A stretch of 64,000 nt of DNA. Source: JAWLGZ01 sp041690635. GTDB taxonomy: Bacteria; Pseudomonadota; Gammaproteobacteria; Thiohalomonadales; Thiohalomonadaceae. Under the pieces are notes generated by a model. That model was not told the DNA's origin. It was given only the letters and a program-made list of their open reading frames with translations, and did no database searches. The stretch's first letter is position 1. Each line of letters opens with the position of its first letter. The position numbers and the translations under genes are program-made. The stretch lies in contig JAWLGZ010000002.1 of the NCBI GenBank assembly GCA_041690635.1, positions 62,001-126,000 on the forward strand, in the 5' to 3' direction. Below are positions 1-8,499 of the stretch, one piece after another.

Positions 1-455
1 GCCACCTGGCGATCGGTCGCCGACGGCTGAGCCGGGGCGAGCGCGGCGCGGCGGATCGTTTCCGCCTTGTCCAGCGTTGCTTCCGGGTCGCCCGCCACCT
101 CTGAGGTGTCGATGGAGACCTTGCCCCCGACTGCATACTGGCGCCCGTCCGGCCCCCGTTCATACTCGAATGAGGCACCGCCCCCGGCATACTGTCCCGC
201 TGCCGAGAGATGTGCCATTTCGTGGGCGCGCACCTCCGCATCGCGCCGGCGAAGCGCCTGAAGCTCCCGCTGCTCCGCCGGCTCCTGCTTCGGTTCCTGC
301 TTCGGTTCCTGCTTCGAGACCGAGGCGCTTGAAGGCTCTTCTTCCTGCCGGGATGCGCGTGCGTCCCCCTCCTGCCCGGTGCGGCCAGCCTCGGGAGCGG
401 ATGGCCTGAACCAGGGGCCGGTCGTGTGCAGCGATGCTGTGGATTCGATGGACAT
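1..455 (-). CDS. SprA-related putative metalloprotease, C-terminus cut by window edge
   Basis: Read from ATG at 455 towards base 1, the frame stays open for about 151 residues and runs off the window. The first 65 residues are low complexity with a KQEP repeat near residues 49-60. Then comes the SprA-related family core: an HExxH-type zinc motif (HEMAH, preceded by EVRA), followed by GQYAGGGASFEY, GPDGRQYAVGG, VSIDTSEV and a GDPEATLDKAETIRRAALAPA stretch typical of this family. A GGAG ribosome site lies just upstream. The HExxH supports a zinc peptidase but the substrate is not known for the family. The gene is divergent from the host-attachment-family gene at 566. I am confident of the family; the missing end prevents a check of full length. 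Confidence 0.85.
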   Translation of the reverse strand, partial: MSIESTASLHTTGPWFRPSAPEAGRTGQEGDARASRQEEEPSSASVSKQEPKQEPKQEPAEQRELQALRRRDAEVRAHEMAHLSAAGQYAGGGASFEYERGPDGRQYAVGGKVSIDTSEVAGDPEATLDKAETIRRAALAPAQPSATDRQV

Positions 456-565
456 CTGCACGGCTCCTGTCGACCCATTCTGCCCTGCTCATGCGGCAGC
501 CTCAAGCGGAGAGCTCAGTTCGCCTATCCTGTGATGAGAGTCCTGCGGCACGGGGAGAGGCGACG

Positions 566-1021
566 ATGGAACCGACTTGGGTACTGGTGGCGAACGGTAG
601 CACGGCGCGCATCTACGAGATGGAACGCGAGGGTGTGGTAAGGCTCGCCGAGATACTCCACCCCGAGGGCCGTGCCAAAGTCCGTGACCTGACCACCGAT
701 CACGGCGGATCACGCCAGACGCGTACCGATGACCAGCCCGATCACCGGATTCGCGGCAGCTACCCGGAACCGACCGACCCGAAGGCGTACGCCATCGACC
801 GCTTCGCCCTGGATCTGGCCAACCGCCTTGATCACGAACGGACCCAGAACCGGTTCCGCCGGCTGATCATCTGTGCGCCGCCCGGCTTCCACGGCATGCT
901 CAACCGACACCTTTCGGATGAGGTGACAAAGTTGGTGAGCGATCACGTGGAGAAGGACTTCACCAAGGTGGAGGACCGCGAACTGCTGGAGCGCCTGCGC
1001 CCGCATTTGCATGGTGAGTAG
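566..1021 (+). CDS. Host attachment family protein (PF10116 type)
   Basis: A 151-residue soluble protein. It begins METTWVLVANGSTARIYE-like (residues 1-18, here MEPTWVLVAN), the signature opening of the family first described as required for attachment to host cells in Agrobacterium. Later landmarks are FALDLANRLDHERTQNRF, IICAPPGFHGMLNRHL and a VEKDFTKVEDRELLERL end. I chose ATG 566 because it opens exactly on the conserved N-terminus and has a GGGGAGAGG ribosome site at 552-560; the longer frame upstream (from 434) has no family similarity. Family members are widespread in environmental proteobacteria and their biochemical role is unclear. Alone on its strand until the DUF2382 genes. Confidence 0.85.
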   Translation: MEPTWVLVANGSTARIYEMEREGVVRLAEILHPEGRAKVRDLTTDHGGSRQTRTDDQPDHRIRGSYPEPTDPKAYAIDRFALDLANRLDHERTQNRFRRLIICAPPGFHGMLNRHLSDEVTKLVSDHVEKDFTKVEDRELLERLRPHLHGE

Positions 1022-1209
1022 TCGCTTTGTATCCCACACGGGGCAATTCCCCGTATCGAGTTCCCGCCTTTTCCCGCCGTTTCGATGACCAGGAAATCTC
1101 ACCGTTTCATTGACCATAGGTCAGTAATCCTGATTGAGGTCGCCGGGAACGCTTTCCGGGCACCGCTAACCTGAGAATCATGGGATGGTCGGAAATGGGG
1201 AGCGGCAGG

Positions 1210-1776
1210 ATGGAAACGCCCGAAGGCACCATGATCGTCGACTCAGACGGTGTAAGGGGACGTATCAAGTCCACGCCGCCGTCCGACGACAAAACGGAAC
1301 GTGTAGCAGTCGGCCTTGAAGACGGGCAGGAGGTGTTGGTGCCCGTCGAGGCGCTGCAGAGTAAAGGTGATAAGGGATATCACCTGCCGTTCAGTTTCCG
1401 GCAGCTGTCCCGGGAAGCGACGATCCCCGTTCTCGAAGAGCGGCTGAAGGTGGAAAATCGCCCGACCGAGGGCGGAGTACGCATCGACAAGCGGGTTCAC
1501 GAACGTGAGGTCGTTGTCGACCTGCCCGCGAGTCATGAGGAGATCGAGATTGAGAGGGTGCCGGTGAATCGCGAGGTCAGCCGCCCGGTGGAGCCGCATT
1601 ATGAAGGCAAGACCTACGTTGTCCCCTTGCACGAAGAGGTGCTTGTGACACAGAAGCAACTCCTGCTGCGAGAGGAACTTCGAATCACAAAGCGACGGGT
1701 TCAGAAGACCGAATCCAGGCGAGTCACCCTCCGCGAGGAGGAGGTTTCGGATCATCCACTTGGGGGTAACGGCTGA
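1210..1776 (+). CDS. DUF2382 (YsnF/AvaK-type) stress-associated protein
   Basis: 188 residues. The N-terminal part (about 1-75) resembles a small PRC-barrel-like or linker segment with GQEVLVPVEAL. The C-terminal part is a DUF2382 domain: VLEERLKVENRPTEGGVRI, VHEREVVVDLP, EEIEIERVPVNREV, VPLHEEVLV and LREELRITKRR. The protein is very rich in Glu, Arg and Val, as usual for the family. Two ATGs lie upstream (1180, 1195); I prefer 1210 because GGGGAG at 1197-1202 is well spaced from it. DUF2382 proteins are linked to general stress or desiccation responses in several bacteria, without a defined reaction. A second DUF2382 gene follows 45 bp downstream, probably in the same transcript. Confidence 0.8.
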   Translation: METPEGTMIVDSDGVRGRIKSTPPSDDKTERVAVGLEDGQEVLVPVEALQSKGDKGYHLPFSFRQLSREATIPVLEERLKVENRPTEGGVRIDKRVHEREVVVDLPASHEEIEIERVPVNREVSRPVEPHYEGKTYVVPLHEEVLVTQKQLLLREELRITKRRVQKTESRRVTLREEEVSDHPLGGNG

Positions 1777-1821
1777 ACGAGATGTGATTGCCGGCGCAAG
1801 CCACAGGGAGGAGAAAGCACT

Positions 1822-2826
1822 ATGAATACAGTGACAGTTATCGGGCTCTACGACAATGGTGAGAAGGCCGACATGGCCGTAAGTAAGCTCATCAGCGAAG
1901 GCTTCAAGGGCGACACCATTCACCTCAAGCGGCCCCGTGATTACATGGAGGTCGAACACAGGGAGGGCTTCACTGAAAGCGTACGCAACTTCCTCACGGA
2001 TCTTGGACTGACGGGACGCGAACCTGGAGAAAAGGAGGGAATACTGGTCACCGTGGACACCGATGAAGACTCGGCAGACCAGGCGGCCGATATCCTGAAT
2101 AGCGCCGGGGCACTGGATATCGACGAGCGCATGGCGCAGGCACATGCCGGCGCACCTCCGGAAACCGGTAAAAAAATCGAGCCCCAAAAAGCAGAGGCCG
2201 GGCAGGTCATTCCTGAAGTCGAGGAGCAGGTAAAGATTGGCACCCGCACCGTGTCTCGCGGCGGCGTGCGCATCTATACCCATCCGACCGAGAAAATGGT
2301 GGAAGAACCCGTCACCTTGAGAGAGGAGGAGGTGCACGTGGAGCGCCGGCCGGTCGACCGTCCCGCCGGCACGGGGGAGATGGGGGAGTTTCGTGAGGAG
2401 AGCTTCGAAATACGAACGAAGGGAGAGGAACCCATCGTCGGCAAGGAAACCCACGTGAAGGAAGAGGTGGTCGTGGGCAAGGAGGCCAAGGAGCACGTGG
2501 AGACGGTGCGTGAAAAAGTGCGGGGCACCAAGGTGGAGGTCGAGCAACTGGCGCCCGAAGAGGAGCAAACCTTCACGAGCCTCGAAGACGAGTTCCGTGG
2601 CGACTACAGCTCACATTACGCAGCTGCCGGCATCAGTTATGACGAGGTATTGCCGGTCTACCGGTACGGATACCATCTGGGCCAGGACCGGCGGTTCCAC
2701 GACGGCAGTTGGGACCGGATCGAGCCGAAGGTGCGCCAGGACTGGGAGGAGCACAACTACGCCGACTGGGATTTCTACAAGGAAGCCGTCCACACCGGCT
2801 GGGAACGGGCAGTGCATCCCCATTGA
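1822..2826 (+). CDS. YsnF/AvaK-type protein with N-terminal stress domain and DUF2382
   Basis: 334 residues. Residues 1-100 (VTVIGLYDNGEKADMAVSKL, then GREPGEKEGILVTVDTDED) resemble the general-stress 17M-like N-terminal domain, a small ferredoxin-like fold. Residues 130-260 are DUF2382 (IPEVEEQVKIGTRTVSRGGV, EEPVTLREEEVHVERRPVD, VVVGKEAKEHVETVREKV). The last 75 residues are a distinct module with conserved aromatics (DEFRGDYSSHY, YRYGYHLGQD, WEEHNYADWDFYKEAVHTGWE) often found at the end of these proteins. AGGGAGGAG at 1806-1814 is a good ribosome site. It follows another DUF2382 gene and ends just before a strong terminator. Function is inferred only as stress-related; no catalytic residues are apparent. 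Confidence 0.82.
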   Translation: MNTVTVIGLYDNGEKADMAVSKLISEGFKGDTIHLKRPRDYMEVEHREGFTESVRNFLTDLGLTGREPGEKEGILVTVDTDEDSADQAADILNSAGALDIDERMAQAHAGAPPETGKKIEPQKAEAGQVIPEVEEQVKIGTRTVSRGGVRIYTHPTEKMVEEPVTLREEEVHVERRPVDRPAGTGEMGEFREESFEIRTKGEEPIVGKETHVKEEVVVGKEAKEHVETVREKVRGTKVEVEQLAPEEEQTFTSLEDEFRGDYSSHYAAAGISYDEVLPVYRYGYHLGQDRRFHDGSWDRIEPKVRQDWEEHNYADWDFYKEAVHTGWERAVHPH

Positions 2827-2841
2827 TGGCATCGTGAAATG

Positions 2842-2868
2842 ACCGGGGGCAAAATGCCCCCGGTTTTT
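2842..2868 (+). terminator. Intrinsic terminator of the DUF2382 pair
   Basis: ACCGGGGGC and GCCCCCGGT flank a four-base loop (AAAAT region) and are followed by a T run. It lies 15 bp after the stop codon of the gene ending at 2826 and between convergent genes, so it may also serve bioA from the other side. Confidence 0.85.
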
Positions 2869-2897
2869 ATTGACCCCGGTTTTACCCAACAACCCCG

Positions 2898-4253
2898 CTA
2901 CGACTCCGCCCGAACCGCGATATCGATCCCCTCCTCCATCACCTGTGCCAGGAAACGGATCTGATCCGGGGTTGTGATGTAGGGCGGCATGAGGTAACTG
3001 ATGTTCCCTAGCGGGCGCAGCAGCGCGCCACGACTCAGGGCATGGCGGTAGACACGAAGACCGCGCCGCTCCTGCCACGGATACGGCTCCCGCGTCGCCT
3101 TCTCCTTTACCATCTCCACCGCCAGAATCATGCCGCGCTGGCGCACCTCGGCCACGTGCGGGTGGTCGGCCAGATGGGCCGTTGCACGCGCCATCTCGGC
3201 CGCGAGTTCCCGGTTCGCCTCGATCACCCGGTCCTGCTCGAAGATATCGAGGGTGGCCAGCGCCGCACTGCACGCCAGCGGATTGCCGGTGTAGGAGTGG
3301 GAGTGGAGAAAGGCACGCAGTGCGGCGTAGTCGTCGTAGAACGCCTCGTAGATCCGGTCGCCGGTCAGCACAGCCGACATCGGCAGGTAGCCGGCGGTCA
3401 GCCCTTTCGACAGGCACATGAAATCGGGCGTAATCCCCGCCTGCTCGCAGGCGAACAGGGTACCGGTGCGACCGAAGCCGACGGCGATCTCGTCTGCGAT
3501 GAGGTGGACCCCGTGCCGGTCGCACGCCTGGCGCAGCAGCTTGAGATAAACCGGATCGTACATGCGCATGTGTCCCGCGCACTGCACCAGCGGCTCGACG
3601 ATGACCGCGCACACCTCATCCGCGTGGCGTGCGAGCAGCGCCTCCATTTCACCGAACATCCGCTCGGAGTAGGCAGCGCAACTCTCCCCGGGCGCGCGGT
3701 GGTAGCAGTCGGGCGACGGTGCCACGATGCTCTCCATCAGCAGCGGTTTGTAGGTCTCCTTGTAGAGCGCCACGTCCCCCACCGACAGGGTCCCCAGCGT
3801 CTCGCCGTGGTAGCTGTTGGCGAGAGTGATGAAGCGGGTCTTCCGCTCGCGGCCAACATTGCGCCAGTAGTGGAAGCTCATCTTGAGTGCCACCTCCACC
3901 GCCGCCGAGCCGTTGTCGGCGTAGAAGCAGCGGGAGAGGCCCGGCGGGGCGATGGCGGTCAGGCGCTCCGCGAGCGCTACCGCCGGTTCATGGGAAAAAC
4001 CCGCCAGGATGACGTGCTCCAGCTGATCGAGCTGTTCCCGCACAGCGGCACTGATGCGCGGGTTGGCGTGGCCGAACAGGTTGACCCACCAGGAGCTGAT
4101 GGCATCGAGATAGCGGTTGCCGTCGAAATCCTCCAGCCACACCCCCTCGCCGCGCCGGATGGGCACGAGGGGAAGTTCCTCGTGGTCCTTCATCTGGGTG
4201 CAGGGATGCCACAGGTGGGCGAGATCCCGCTGGATGAGTTCGCTGTTGTTCAT
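2898..4253 (-). CDS. bioA: Adenosylmethionine-8-amino-7-oxononanoate aminotransferase
   Basis: 451 residues, the normal size of BioA. It makes 7,8-diaminopelargonic acid in biotin synthesis using S-adenosylmethionine as amino donor, with PLP. Visible landmarks: LWHPCTQMKDH near the N-terminus, DAISSWWVNLFGHANP, YADNGSAAVEVALKM, SYHGETLG, ADEIAVGFGRTG, and the PLP lysine in CLSKGLTAGYLP (about residue 283). I chose the start MNNSELIQRDL at 4253 because the 20 extra residues possible upstream are only translated tandem repeat (TDHRPPT units). The consequence is that the region where a ribosome site should lie is filled by the 7-bp repeat, so initiation has no visible Shine-Dalgarno. No other bio gene is nearby. 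Confidence 0.93.
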   Translation of the reverse strand: MNNSELIQRDLAHLWHPCTQMKDHEELPLVPIRRGEGVWLEDFDGNRYLDAISSWWVNLFGHANPRISAAVREQLDQLEHVILAGFSHEPAVALAERLTAIAPPGLSRCFYADNGSAAVEVALKMSFHYWRNVGRERKTRFITLANSYHGETLGTLSVGDVALYKETYKPLLMESIVAPSPDCYHRAPGESCAAYSERMFGEMEALLARHADEVCAVIVEPLVQCAGHMRMYDPVYLKLLRQACDRHGVHLIADEIAVGFGRTGTLFACEQAGITPDFMCLSKGLTAGYLPMSAVLTGDRIYEAFYDDYAALRAFLHSHSYTGNPLACSAALATLDIFEQDRVIEANRELAAEMARATAHLADHPHVAEVRQRGMILAVEMVKEKATREPYPWQERRGLRVYRHALSRGALLRPLGNISYLMPPYITTPDQIRFLAQVMEEGIDIAVRAES

Positions 4254-4254
4254 G

Positions 4255-4310
4255 CGGTGGTCGGTGGTCGGTGGTCGGTGGTCGGTGGTCGGTGGTCGGT
4301 GGTCGGTGGT
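4255..4310. repeat. Eight perfect tandem copies of a 7-bp unit (CGGTGGT)
   Basis: Direct count: 56 bases made of exactly eight CGGTGGT units, ending one base before the bioA start codon region (4253). Read on the bioA strand it is open and would encode TDHRPPT repeats if translation started at an upstream ATG (4313). The unit length is not a multiple of three, so copy-number change would shift that upstream frame. Confidence 0.95.
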
Positions 4311-4363
4311 CATCGTGAAGGGTGAGACGTGAAGCGATCAACTACGGTTAAGCGTGAGACCGC

Positions 4364-4429
4364 GTAGGGCGCAATCCTGTTGCGCCGTCGGCCGTTCCGC
4401 TCACAAGGCGCAATACGGTTGCGCCCTAC
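4364..4429. repeat. Inverted-repeat element with self-complementary arms
   Basis: The left arm (4364-4386) begins GTAGGGCGCAA and ends TTGCGCC. The right arm (4407-4429) begins GGCGCAA and ends TTGCGCCCTAC. The arms match each other as an inverted repeat at about 20 of 23 positions, and each is itself a GGCGCAA/TTGCGCC palindrome. An outer pair (GTGAGACGTGAAGC near 4322-4335 and GCTTCACGTTTCAC at 4466-4479) encloses it, reaching the ubiA stop codon. The structure is REP/BIME-like; the family is not identified. Confidence 0.75.
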
Positions 4430-4475
4430 ATCTGGCACCGAAATTCCACGGTTCGCAAGGGGTTTGCTTCACGTT

Positions 4476-5345
4476 TCACACCCAATAATCGAGGGCGATG
4501 CCGACGAACACCGCCAGGCCGAAGTAGTGGTTGTTGAGAAACGCCTTGAAGCTGAGCGCGGGATCGCGGCCGCGGATCAGGTACTGTTCATAGAGTCCGA
4601 ATCCGGCCGCCGCCGCGAGACCCAGATAATAGAAGGCCCCGAGCCCGAAACTAAGGCCGGCGAGCAGCAGCAGTGCCAGGGTCAGGAGTTGCATCAGGCC
4701 GATGCCGACGCGGTCGAAGCGGCCCATCAGGATAGCCGCCGACTTCACACCGATCTTCAGGTCGTCCTCGCGGTCGGCGATGGCGTACATGGTGTCATAG
4801 GCGAGCGCCCAGAAGATGTTGGCAACAAAGAACAGCCACGCCGCGGCTGGCACCGTACCGGTCTGGGCGGCAAAGGCCATCGGTATCGCCCAGCCGAACG
4901 CCACGCCCAGATAGGCCTGCGGGAGATAGGTGTAGCGTTTCATGAACGGGTAGCTGGCGGCAAGCAGCACCGCGGGGATCGACAGCAGGACGGTCAGCCG
5001 GTTCATCAACAGCACCAGCACGAAGGCGATCAGGCTCAACACCGCGAACACCGCCACCGCCTCCCAGGGCGCAATGGCGCCGCGCGCCAGTGGCCGCCGC
5101 CGGGTGCGGGCCACATGGCCATCGATGTGGCGATCGGCGAAATCGTTGATGGCGCAGCCGGCCGAGCGCATCAGCACCACACCGGCAAGGAAGACCGTGA
5201 GCACCAGCGGATCCGGCCGTCCCGTCGAGGCGACCCACAGCGCCCACAGGGTCGGCCAGAGCACGAGATAGATACCAATCGGCCGGTCGAGCCGCGTAAG
5301 CCGCGCATACTCGCCAAGCCGCAGCCTGACTGCCTCCAGACCCAT
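4476..5345 (-). CDS. ubiA: 4-hydroxybenzoate polyprenyltransferase
   Basis: 289 residues, the usual UbiA length, almost entirely membrane segments. It joins the polyprenyl chain to 4-hydroxybenzoate in ubiquinone synthesis. The first Asp-rich motif is NDFADRHID (Asn67, Asp68, Asp71, Asp75), followed by RTRRRPLARG. The second is YDTMYAIADREDDLKIG near residue 190. Both are needed for Mg-diphosphate binding in the family. I chose ATG 5345 (MGLEAVRLRLGEYARLTRLDRPIG) because similarity starts here; the same frame is open far upstream but only as antisense of the P-type ATPase gene. No chorismate lyase (ubiC) gene is adjacent. The C-terminal codons merge into an intergenic repeat. Confidence 0.93.
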   Translation of the reverse strand: MGLEAVRLRLGEYARLTRLDRPIGIYLVLWPTLWALWVASTGRPDPLVLTVFLAGVVLMRSAGCAINDFADRHIDGHVARTRRRPLARGAIAPWEAVAVFAVLSLIAFVLVLLMNRLTVLLSIPAVLLAASYPFMKRYTYLPQAYLGVAFGWAIPMAFAAQTGTVPAAAWLFFVANIFWALAYDTMYAIADREDDLKIGVKSAAILMGRFDRVGIGLMQLLTLALLLLAGLSFGLGAFYYLGLAAAAGFGLYEQYLIRGRDPALSFKAFLNNHYFGLAVFVGIALDYWV

Positions 5346-5456
5346 GATTTCTGCTAGAACTCTTGCACAGTGATGTTGGCGGACAGGAGAGGACACAGTC
5401 CGCAGGAAAAAAGAGCGAGGCGGCAAGTGTAAACGCTCTATCAGGCGAACGCACGG

Positions 5457-5487
5457 TTGCAACAGAGCCACATATGATTGCGATAAT
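5457..5487 (+). promoter_or_regulatory. Candidate sigma-70 promoter for the P-type ATPase gene
   Basis: TTGCAA (5457-5462) and GATAAT (5482-5487) are separated by 19 bp and lie 33 bp before the ATG at 5520. The match is 4/6 and 5/6 to consensus with slightly long spacing, in the 174-bp gap between divergent genes. Confidence 0.35.
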
Positions 5488-5519
5488 GAACCACACGGCC
5501 CAGACATAAGCGCGACCCC

Positions 5520-8228
5520 ATGGCGACACCCGACCCCACCGATCCCCCCCTCTGGCATGCCTTGGACTCCGAACAGGCGCTGGCACGGCTGCAAAGCGGC
5601 GCGGGCGGTCTCTCCCGATCGGAGGCCGAGCGGCGCCTGGCGGAGCACGGCCCCAACCGCCTGCCGGAACAGCGGGGACGAAGCGCCTGGCGGCGGTTCC
5701 TCTCCCAGTTCAACAACGTGCTTATCTACGTGCTGCTCGCAGCAGCGGCGGTGACCGGCGTCTTCGGCCACTACGCCGATACCGGTGTCATCCTGGGCGT
5801 GGTGGTCATCAATGCGCTGATCGGCTTCATCCAGGAGGGCAAGGCGGAGCGGGCGCTGGATGCCATCCGGCAGATGCTCTCCCAGCAGGCCACGGTGCTC
5901 CGGGACGGGCACCGCACGGTGGTGCCGGCCGAGGCGGTGGTGCCGGGCGACCTGGTGATCGTCCAGTCCGGCGATCGGGTCCCCGCCGATTTGCGCCTGA
6001 TCCACGTCCACAACCTGCAGGTGGACGAGGCCGCCCTGACCGGCGAATCGGTCCCGGTGGAGAAATCGGTATCCCCGGCAGCGCCGGAAGCGGCGATCGG
6101 TGACCGCAGTTCCATGGCCTTCTCCGGCACTCTGGTCACCTACGGGCAGGCCACCGGCCTCATCGTCGCCACCGGCGCAAGCACCGAGATCGGCCGCATC
6201 AGCGCCCTGATCGCCGGCGTAAAAAAACTGACCACGCCACTGCTGCGCCAGATCGACCGCTTCGGCCGTGCCCTGAGCGCCATCATCCTGGTTCTGGCGC
6301 TGGCCACCGGCCTCGTCGGAATCCTCGCCCGCGGCTTCTCTGTGGACGAGATGTTCCTGGCCGCGGTCGGGCTGGCGGTGGCCGCGATCCCCGAGGGGCT
6401 GCCGGCCATCATCAGCATCACCCTGGCCATCGGCGTCCAGCGTATGGCAGGGCGGAACGCCATCATCCGGCGACTGCCCGCGGTGGAGACCCTGGGATCC
6501 GTGTCGGTCATCTGCACCGACAAGACCGGCACCCTGACCCGCAACGAGATGACCGCCCAGGAGGTGGCCACCGCGGACGCCCTGTTCGAGGTGGGCGGCG
6601 TCGGTTACGACCCGCACGGTGCATTCAGCCTCTCGGGTGAGGAGATCGATCCCGCGCACGGGCATCCGGGCCTGCTGGAGTTATGCCGCGCCGCCCTGCT
6701 GTGCAATGACGCCAGCCTGCACCGCGAAGGGGACCACTACCACCTGCAGGGCGACCCGACCGAGGGGGCGCTGGTCGCCCTGGCCATGAAGGCCGGGCTG
6801 GACCCGAGACTGGTCTCCGAGGAGTACCCCCGCACCGACGTCATCCCGTTCGAGTCCGAACACCGCTTTATGGCAACACTGCACCACGATCACGCCGGCC
6901 ACGCCTTCATCATCGTCAAGGGCGCTCCCGAACGGATCCTGGAGGCCTGCACCGAACAACGCTCGGACGGGCAGGATATCCCTCTGAATATCGACAGTTG
7001 GCATCGGCGCGCGGAGGCGATGGCGGCGCGGGGTCAACGGCTGTTGGCGGTCGCCTTCAAGGCAGTGCCGGCGGAAACAACGTCGCTACGCTTCGAGGAC
7101 GCCACCGCCGGCCTGACACTGATCGGTTTTGTCGGCCTCATCGACCCGCCCCGGGACGAGGCGATCACCGCTGTAGCGCGGTGCCTCTCTGCCGGCATCC
7201 AAGTGAAGATGATTACCGGGGATCACGCCATCACGGCGGGGGCGATCGCAGGCCAGATGGGCATCCCCGCAGAGCGTGTCCTGACCGGTCGGGACCTCGA
7301 AGCAATGGACGCCGACACCCTGCGCCGGGCGGCCCTCGATGCGTCGGTATTCGCGCGTGCCAGCCCCGAGGACAAACTGAGGCTGGTCGAGGCGCTGCAG
7401 GCGGAAGGCCGGGTGGTGGCGATGACCGGGGACGGCGTAAACGACGCCCCGGCCCTGCGCCGGGCGAACGTGGGTGTGGCGATGGGTATCAACGGCACCG
7501 AGGCGGCCAAGGAGGCGGCGGAAATGGTCCTCGCCGACGACAACTTCGCCTCCATCACCCATGCCGTGGAAGAGGGGCGCACGGTCTACGACAACATCCG
7601 CAAGTCGCTGATGTTCATCCTGCCGACCAACGGCGGGCAGGCGTTCACCATCATCGGTGCGGTGCTGCTCGGATCGGTGCTGCCGATTACGCCGCTGCAG
7701 ATCCTGTGGGTGAACATGGTGACCGCGGTGACGCTCGCCCTCGCCCTGGCCTTCGAACCGGCGGAATCGGACGTGATGCGGCGCCCCCCCCGTAACCCGC
7801 GCGAGCCGCTGCTGTACCGCTTTCTGCTCTGGCGGATCCTGTTCGTCTCTGCCGTTCTGGTGGCCGGGACGTTCGGACTGTTTCTCTGGGAGCGGGCACA
7901 AGGCACCGGTATCGAGGAGGCGCGCACCATCGCCGTGAACACGCTGGTGATGTTCGAGGTGTTCTATCTCTTCACCACCCGTTTCCTCTGGGCACCCGCC
8001 TACACCATCGACGGGCTGTTCGGCAGCCGCTACGTGCTGCTGGCGATTGCGCTGGTACTCACGCTGCAGATGCTCTTCACCTATGCACCTCCGATGCAGG
8101 TGCTGTTCGGCACCGTCGCCATCGATCTGGAGACCTGGTCGCGTATCCTGCCAATCGCCTTTTCGGTGTTCATCCTCGTGGAGCTGGAAAAAGTCATTGT
8201 GCGGCGCTGGCGGGGTGCTTCCGAGTGA
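5520..8228 (+). CDS. P-type cation-transporting ATPase (P2 class, SERCA/PMR1-like)
   Basis: 902 residues with the full P-type ATPase set: N-terminal cation-ATPase domain (LSRSEAERRLAEHGPN), actuator motif LTGES near 174, PEGLPA in the fourth membrane segment, the phosphorylated Asp in CDKTGTLT (about residue 333), a nucleotide-binding region with KGAPERI, and hinge MTGDGVNDAPAL near 634. Six C-terminal membrane segments follow. It belongs to the Ca2+/Mg2+/Na+ P2 group by sequence, but the sixth segment reads NMVTAVTLALALAFEP, where SERCA pumps have an Asp after NLVT that binds Ca2+. Classical Ca2+ stoichiometry is therefore unlikely and the ion remains undefined. ATG 5520 is followed directly by the domain. 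No regulator lies beside it. Confidence 0.88.
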   Translation: MATPDPTDPPLWHALDSEQALARLQSGAGGLSRSEAERRLAEHGPNRLPEQRGRSAWRRFLSQFNNVLIYVLLAAAAVTGVFGHYADTGVILGVVVINALIGFIQEGKAERALDAIRQMLSQQATVLRDGHRTVVPAEAVVPGDLVIVQSGDRVPADLRLIHVHNLQVDEAALTGESVPVEKSVSPAAPEAAIGDRSSMAFSGTLVTYGQATGLIVATGASTEIGRISALIAGVKKLTTPLLRQIDRFGRALSAIILVLALATGLVGILARGFSVDEMFLAAVGLAVAAIPEGLPAIISITLAIGVQRMAGRNAIIRRLPAVETLGSVSVICTDKTGTLTRNEMTAQEVATADALFEVGGVGYDPHGAFSLSGEEIDPAHGHPGLLELCRAALLCNDASLHREGDHYHLQGDPTEGALVALAMKAGLDPRLVSEEYPRTDVIPFESEHRFMATLHHDHAGHAFIIVKGAPERILEACTEQRSDGQDIPLNIDSWHRRAEAMAARGQRLLAVAFKAVPAETTSLRFEDATAGLTLIGFVGLIDPPRDEAITAVARCLSAGIQVKMITGDHAITAGAIAGQMGIPAERVLTGRDLEAMDADTLRRAALDASVFARASPEDKLRLVEALQAEGRVVAMTGDGVNDAPALRRANVGVAMGINGTEAAKEAAEMVLADDNFASITHAVEEGRTVYDNIRKSLMFILPTNGGQAFTIIGAVLLGSVLPITPLQILWVNMVTAVTLALALAFEPAESDVMRRPPRNPREPLLYRFLLWRILFVSAVLVAGTFGLFLWERAQGTGIEEARTIAVNTLVMFEVFYLFTTRFLWAPAYTIDGLFGSRYVLLAIALVLTLQMLFTYAPPMQVLFGTVAIDLETWSRILPIAFSVFILVELEKVIVRRWRGASE

Positions 8229-8234
8229 TCCCGG

Positions 8235-8312
8235 TCAACGCCGTGGGCGGATTGCCCACACCACGATGCCGACGACCAACAGCAAAATAATCAACTCGAG
8301 GAGAAACAGCAT
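8235..8312 (-). CDS. Candidate 25-residue single-pass membrane peptide
   Basis: An open frame encodes MLFLLELIILLLVVGIVVWA followed by a short basic tail IRPRR. That is one hydrophobic helix with positive charges after it, the form of many small membrane proteins of proteobacteria. It converges on the P-type ATPase gene, with stop codons 7 bp apart, so a regulatory peptide role is possible but purely inferred. There is no convincing ribosome site upstream of the ATG, which keeps confidence low. It could be chance. Confidence 0.3.
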   Translation of the reverse strand: MLFLLELIILLLVVGIVVWAIRPRR

Positions 8313-8499
8313 CGCGTGCGGATGATAAGCCGGTGAACTGAAACGCGTCCCGACTGACAAACCGCGGGACTCCCATCAATAACTGCAATTCAAGGACCGC
8401 CCTGTCGCTGGCTAATCTTTCGGTAACGGAGGTTCGGTTAGGCACGGCCCCCCGGCCGCGTCGTCCCGAGTCTATCAGAGCCAAGGAGGGAGGAATGCC

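Noticed and set aside
434..565. Longer start for the host-attachment-family protein
   Set aside because: The added part has no similarity and the ribosome site fits ATG 566.
4255..4310. Possible CRISPR-like array before bioA
   Set aside because: Units are 7 bp, perfect and without spacers; no cas genes are present.
5346..6665. N-terminal extension of the ubiA frame upstream to 6665
   Set aside because: That part is antisense of the P-type ATPase gene; UbiA similarity begins at MGLEAVRLRL (5345).
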